A DNA stretch of 8,992 nt, taken from positions 1-8,992 of the forward strand of contig CBCTZG010000098.1 of NCBI GenBank assembly GCA_965151315.1, in the 5' to 3' direction. Position 1 is the stretch's first letter. Every line of letters starts with the position of its first letter. Origin of the DNA: Avimonoglobus sp965151315 (GTDB lineage: Bacteria > Bacillota > Clostridia > UBA1381). The notes under the pieces were generated by a model. That model searched no databases. It worked only from the letters and a program-made list of their open reading frames with translations, and was not told the DNA's origin. Of the stretch, positions 5,553 to 8,992 are shown in pieces. Position numbers and translations under genes: made by a program.

Positions 5553-7637
5553 ATGGGAAGACAATTCTCATTGGAGAATACAAGAAACATTGGTATCATG
5601 GCCCATATCGACGCTGGTAAAACAACCACGACGGAGCGTATTCTGTATTATACAGGCCGGATCCATAAGATCGGCGAAACCCATGACGGCGGCGCCCAGA
5701 TGGACTGGATGGCCCAGGAGCAGGAGCGTGGTATTACCATTACCTCCGCGGCGACCACCTGTCAGTGGAAAGGGAAGCGGATCAACATCATTGACACCCC
5801 GGGACACGTGGACTTTACCGTTGAGGTACAGCGTTCCTTGCGTGTGCTGGACGGCTCCGTAACCGTTATGTGCGCCAAGGGCGGCGTTGAGCCCCAGTCT
5901 GAGACTGTATGGCGTCAGGCGGACGACTACAACGTACCCCGCATGATCTATGTCAATAAGATGGATATCATGGGCGCGGATTTTTATAATGTGGTGAACA
6001 TGGTGCATGAGCGCCTGCATGCCAACGGGGTGCCTATTCAGCTGCCAATCGGGGCGGAGGAGACCTTTAAAGGGATCATTGACCTGATGACCATGAAAGC
6101 AGAGGTCTATTACGACGACCTGGGAAACGACGTCCGGGAAGAGGATATCCCGGAGGATATGCGCGAGAAGGCGGAGGAATACAGGAATCAGATGGTAGAG
6201 GCGATTGCCGAAACCGATGAAGAGCTGATGATGAAATATCTGGAGGGCGAGGAGCTGTTGATTGACGAGCTGAAAAAGGCGTTGCGCAAGGCCACAATCG
6301 CCAACCAGATCGTGCCTGTCCTGTGCGGTACTTCCTATCGGAATAAGGGTGTGCAGATGCTGCTGGACGCCATCGTAGATTACATGCCCGCGCCGACAGA
6401 TATCCCGCATATCAAGGGTGTGATCCCGGATACAGATGAGGAGGACGAGCGTCCTTCTTCCGACGATGCGCCGTTTGCTGCGTTAGCGTTTAAGATCGCT
6501 ACAGACCCCTTTGTTGGGAAGCTGTGCTTCTTCCGGGTATATTCCGGTACAGTCAACGCCGGCTCCTATGTGCTGAACGCCTGCAAGGGCAATAAAGAGC
6601 GGATGGGCCGGATTCTGCAGATGCACGCGAACCATCGGGAGGATATTGAAACCGTTTACTCCGGTGATATCGCCGCGGCAGTTGGTTTGAAAAACACCAC
6701 CACCGGCGACACCCTGTGCGATGAAAAACACCCGATCATTCTGGAATCCATGGAATTCCCGGAGCCGGTTATCCGTGTGGCGATCGAGCCGAAAACGAAG
6801 GCTGGCCAGGAAAAAATGAGCATCGCTTTGGCAAAGCTGGCGGAAGAAGATCCGACCTTTAAGACCTATACGGATGAAGAAACCGGCCAGACGATTATTG
6901 CGGGTATGGGTGAGCTGCATCTGGAAATCATCGTTGACCGCCTTCTGCGGGAATTCAAGGTAGAGGCCAATGTGGGCGAGCCGCAGGTATCCTATCGTGA
7001 AGCAATCCGCAAGACGGTAAATATTGAGCATAAGTATGCCCGGCAGTCCGGCGGTAAAGGTCAGTACGGCCATGTACTGCTAAAGCTGGAGCCGCTGGAA
7101 GAGGGTCAGGGCTACGAGTTTGTCAACGCGATTGTGGGCGGTGCGATTCCCAAGGAATACATCCCCGCAGTTGACGCCGGTGTACAGGGCGCGATGCAGT
7201 CCGGTGTACTGGCGGGCTACAATGTTGTTGACGTGCGGGTAACCCTGTATGACGGTTCCTACCACGAAGTCGACTCTTCGGAAATGGCCTTTAAGATCGC
7301 CGCTTCTATGGCGTTCAAAGAGGGTATGAAAAAGGCCGATCCGGTTATCAAGGAGCCGATCATGCTGGTGAATGTAATTATGCCTGATGAGTACATGGGC
7401 GACGTTATGGGCGACCTGAACTCCCGCCGCGGTATGATCCAGAAGATGGAGGCGCTCTCCGGCGCCCAGCAGATTACCGCGCTGGTACCGCTGTCCGAGA
7501 TGTTTGGATACGCCACAGACCTTCGTTCAAAGACCCAGGGCCGCGGCCAGTATACTATGGAACCATCCCACTATTCTGAGGTGCCTAAGTCCATTCAGGA
7601 AAAGATTGTGAATGAACGCACAAAGAATAACGGTTAA
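5553..7637 (+). CDS. fusA: Translation elongation factor G
   Basis: EF-G is the ribosomal GTPase that drives tRNA-mRNA translocation and, with RRF, ribosome recycling. The 694 residues match the family. The GTPase domain shows the P-loop AHIDAGKT (17-24), switch I RGITIT (59-64), DTPGH (81-85, with His85 catalytic), NKMD (135-138) and a G5 element GTSYRNKG (259-266), where most relatives have GSA. Domain II begins near FAALAFKI (308-315) and domain III near PEPVIRVAIEPK (403-414). Domain IV contains GEPQVSYRE (475-483), GGKGQYGHV (500-508) and the decoding-site loop YHEVDSSE (570-577). Domain V runs from about 605, with the ribosome-binding NSRRG (623-627). AAAGGAGG (5538-5545) lies 7 bases before ATG. 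It looks like the canonical housekeeping copy, not a tetracycline-resistance-type paralogue. Confidence 0.98.
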   Translation: MGRQFSLENTRNIGIMAHIDAGKTTTTERILYYTGRIHKIGETHDGGAQMDWMAQEQERGITITSAATTCQWKGKRINIIDTPGHVDFTVEVQRSLRVLDGSVTVMCAKGGVEPQSETVWRQADDYNVPRMIYVNKMDIMGADFYNVVNMVHERLHANGVPIQLPIGAEETFKGIIDLMTMKAEVYYDDLGNDVREEDIPEDMREKAEEYRNQMVEAIAETDEELMMKYLEGEELLIDELKKALRKATIANQIVPVLCGTSYRNKGVQMLLDAIVDYMPAPTDIPHIKGVIPDTDEEDERPSSDDAPFAALAFKIATDPFVGKLCFFRVYSGTVNAGSYVLNACKGNKERMGRILQMHANHREDIETVYSGDIAAAVGLKNTTTGDTLCDEKHPIILESMEFPEPVIRVAIEPKTKAGQEKMSIALAKLAEEDPTFKTYTDEETGQTIIAGMGELHLEIIVDRLLREFKVEANVGEPQVSYREAIRKTVNIEHKYARQSGGKGQYGHVLLKLEPLEEGQGYEFVNAIVGGAIPKEYIPAVDAGVQGAMQSGVLAGYNVVDVRVTLYDGSYHEVDSSEMAFKIAASMAFKEGMKKADPVIKEPIMLVNVIMPDEYMGDVMGDLNSRRGMIQKMEALSGAQQITALVPLSEMFGYATDLRSKTQGRGQYTMEPSHYSEVPKSIQEKIVNERTKNNG

Positions 7638-7650
7638 TTTGAAAAAAGAC

Positions 7651-7679
7651 TTGATTTTTTCAGGAAAAAATTGTACAAT
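7651..7679 (+). promoter_or_regulatory. Separate promoter for tuf
   Basis: TTGATT (7651-7656) and TACAAT (7674-7679) are separated by exactly 17 bases in the fusA-tuf spacer. Initiation near 7686 would give a ~42-base leader containing the palindrome at 7693-7709. Extra tuf transcription fits the known need for EF-Tu in large excess over ribosomes. Read-through from the str promoter remains possible because no terminator is seen between fusA and this site. Confidence 0.7.
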
Positions 7680-7692
7680 AATAATTAAGTTT

Positions 7693-7709
7693 ATTATACT
7701 CAGTATAAT
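7693..7709. repeat. 17-bp palindrome in the tuf leader
   Basis: ATTATACT and AGTATAAT form perfect 8-bp arms around one central C. It lies just downstream of the predicted tuf start point and ends one base before the A-run leading into the ribosome binding site. It may be an operator. Its right arm also contains TATAAT (7704-7709) and its left arm TATACT (7695-7700), so it could instead hold a second, closer -10 box. Confidence 0.5.
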
Positions 7710-7727
7710 TAAAGGAGGAAACTAATA

Positions 7728-8930
7728 ATGGCAAAGGCAAAATTCGAAAGAAATAAGCCCCACGTAAACATTGGTACCATCGGTCACGTTGACCATGGCA
7801 AGACCACGCTGACTGCGGCGATCACCAAGGTTCTGGCTTTGAAGGGCCAGGCTCAGTTTGAGGCGTATGACATGATCGATAAGGCGCCGGAAGAGAGAGA
7901 AAGAGGTATTACGATTTCTACCGCGCACGTTGAGTATGAAACAGACAACCGCCACTATGCGCACGTTGACTGCCCGGGACATGCTGACTATGTCAAGAAC
8001 ATGATCACCGGTGCTGCGCAGATGGACGGCGCGATCCTGGTTGTATCCGCTGCGGACGGCCCTATGCCCCAGACCAGAGAGCACATCCTGCTGTCCCGTC
8101 AGGTTGGCGTTCCTTACATTGTTGTATTCATGAACAAGGCTGACCAGGTTGACGATCCGGAGCTGTTAGAGCTGGTTGAGATGGAAATCCGTGACCTGCT
8201 GACAGAATATGAGTTCCCTGGCGATGATACACCGATCGTTACAGGCTCTGCTCTGCAGGTTCTGGAATCTTCTTCTCAGGACGTAAATGCGCCGGAATAC
8301 AAGTGCATTTTGGATCTGATGGACGCTGTTGACAGCTACATCCCCACACCGGACAGAAAGGCTGATCTGCCGTTCCTGATGCCTATCGAGGATATCTTCT
8401 CCATCACCGGCCGTGGTACTGTTGCAACTGGTAGAGTTGAAAGAGGCCAGCTGAAGGTGAATGAAGAGGTTGAAATCGTTGGTCTGACTGACGAAAGAAG
8501 AAAGGTTGTTGTAACCGGTATTGAAATGTTCAGAAAACTTCTGGACTATGCTGAAGCCGGCGATAACATTGGTACACTGCTCCGCGGCGTACAGAGAAAT
8601 GAAATCGAAAGAGGACAGGTTCTGGCTGCGCCGGGAACCATCAATCCCCACACCAAATTTAAGGGCGAGGTTTACGTGCTGACCAAGGAAGAAGGCGGCC
8701 GTCATACGCCGTTCTTCAACAACTACAGACCGCAGTTCTATTTCAGAACAACGGACGTTACTGGCGTAATCAAACTGCCGGAAGGCACAGAAATGTGCAT
8801 GCCTGGCGATAACGTCAAGATGGAAGTTGAACTGATCACCCCGATCGCTATTGAAAAGGGTCTGCGCTTTGCGATCCGTGAAGGCGGCAGAACAGTTGGT
8901 TCCGGCGTTGTTTCCGAAATCGAAGGTTAA
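7728..8930 (+). CDS. tuf: Translation elongation factor Tu
   Basis: EF-Tu is the GTPase that delivers aminoacyl-tRNA to the ribosomal A site. The 400 residues match the bacterial family. Domain I shows GHVDHGKT (19-26), RGITIS (59-64), DCPGH (81-85, with His85 catalytic), NKAD (136-139; many bacteria have NKCD) and SAL (174-176). The segment at 177-192 (QVLESSSQDVNAPEYK) is unlike the common version. Domain II contains FSITGRGTVATGRVERG (224-240); domain III contains TPFFNNYRPQFYFRTTDVTG. AAAGGAGG (7711-7718) lies 9 bases before ATG. It follows fusA by 90 bases, with its own promoter in between, and is followed by hairpins. A second tuf copy elsewhere cannot be judged from this window. Confidence 0.98.
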   Translation: MAKAKFERNKPHVNIGTIGHVDHGKTTLTAAITKVLALKGQAQFEAYDMIDKAPEERERGITISTAHVEYETDNRHYAHVDCPGHADYVKNMITGAAQMDGAILVVSAADGPMPQTREHILLSRQVGVPYIVVFMNKADQVDDPELLELVEMEIRDLLTEYEFPGDDTPIVTGSALQVLESSSQDVNAPEYKCILDLMDAVDSYIPTPDRKADLPFLMPIEDIFSITGRGTVATGRVERGQLKVNEEVEIVGLTDERRKVVVTGIEMFRKLLDYAEAGDNIGTLLRGVQRNEIERGQVLAAPGTINPHTKFKGEVYVLTKEEGGRHTPFFNNYRPQFYFRTTDVTGVIKLPEGTEMCMPGDNVKMEVELITPIAIEKGLRFAIREGGRTVGSGVVSEIEG

Positions 8931-8944
8931 TTATTTGAAATCAT

Positions 8945-8966
8945 AACCACCAGTAAACTGGTGGTT
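8945..8966 (+). terminator. Hairpin after tuf, probable terminator or repeat element
   Basis: AACCACCAG and CTGGTGGTT form a perfect 9-bp stem with the tetraloop TAAA, starting 14 bases after the tuf stop codon. Only three T residues (8965-8967) follow before TTTGCAC, so it is a weak intrinsic terminator by itself. It is probably the first part of a two-hairpin end to the operon. Confidence 0.6.
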
Positions 8967-8971
8967 TGCAC

Positions 8972-8988
8972 AGCCCCTATAAGGGGCT
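8972..8988 (+). terminator. Second hairpin after tuf at the right edge
   Basis: AGCCCCT and AGGGGCT form a perfect 7-bp stem with a 3-base ATA loop, five bases after the previous hairpin. The window ends four bases later (ATTA), so a T-tract cannot be seen. It may complete the tuf terminator or be half of a dispersed palindromic repeat. Confidence 0.5.
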
Positions 8989-8992
8989 ATTA

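Noticed and set aside
5568..6410. 280-codon minus-strand open frame opposite fusA
   Set aside because: Its position is fully covered by the conserved EF-G GTPase domain, and the translated protein shows no recognisable domain; it is a shadow frame.
1..8992. Hidden multi-gene defence, biosynthetic or mobile system
   Set aside because: All coding space is taken by housekeeping translation and glycolysis genes plus one secreted binding protein; no transposase, nuclease, CRISPR repeat array or toxin-antitoxin pair is visible on either strand.

Overview
The window looks like chromosomal DNA of moderate GC from a clostridial Firmicute, possibly the Oscillospiraceae/Ruminococcaceae group. The evidence is strong AGGAGG ribosome binding sites, sigma-A type promoters, the Gram-positive gene order L7Ae-like/rpsL/rpsG/fusA/tuf, the Firmicute-type insert in S12, and a secreted protein combining WG repeats with a copper-amine-oxidase N-terminal (stalk) domain. 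The genus is an inference only.

Left part, leftward transcription (1-3800). At the left edge a near-consensus promoter (83-111, minus strand) drives a short transcript that holds a 5' hairpin and a GC-rich terminator-like hairpin, then leaves the window. This is either an attenuated leader or a small RNA. Next, on the minus strand, comes a 773-residue secreted protein (256-2577) made of a WG-repeat region, a copper-amine-oxidase-N/stalk region and a PstS-like periplasmic-binding domain. Upstream of it, also on the minus strand, is gap (glyceraldehyde-3-phosphate dehydrogenase, 2703-3713), with its own promoter and a strong intrinsic terminator.

Divergent regulatory region (3714-4068). This 355-base stretch holds the gap promoter with a small palindrome just downstream, a perfect 10-bp inverted repeat, a pair of direct repeats, and a strong rightward promoter preceded by an A-tract.

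Right part, rightward transcription (4069-8992). This is a classical str operon: L7Ae-family K-turn protein, rpsL (S12), rpsG (S7, GTG start at 4960), fusA (EF-G) and tuf (EF-Tu). rpoBC, which often precedes this block in Firmicutes, is not adjacent; gap lies divergently there instead. The spacers are structured: an imperfect hairpin before rpsL, a 154-base spacer before rpsG, two overlapping hairpins before fusA, and a separate promoter plus a 17-bp palindrome before tuf. Two tandem hairpins after tuf run to the right edge.

The genes serve core translation (decoding, translocation, tRNA delivery) and glycolysis, plus one surface or secreted binding protein. I see no mobile element, tRNA, rRNA, CRISPR array or defence system. 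The least explained parts are the left-edge leader/sRNA candidate, the three-module secreted protein and the structured spacers; I do not see a clearly new multi-gene system.
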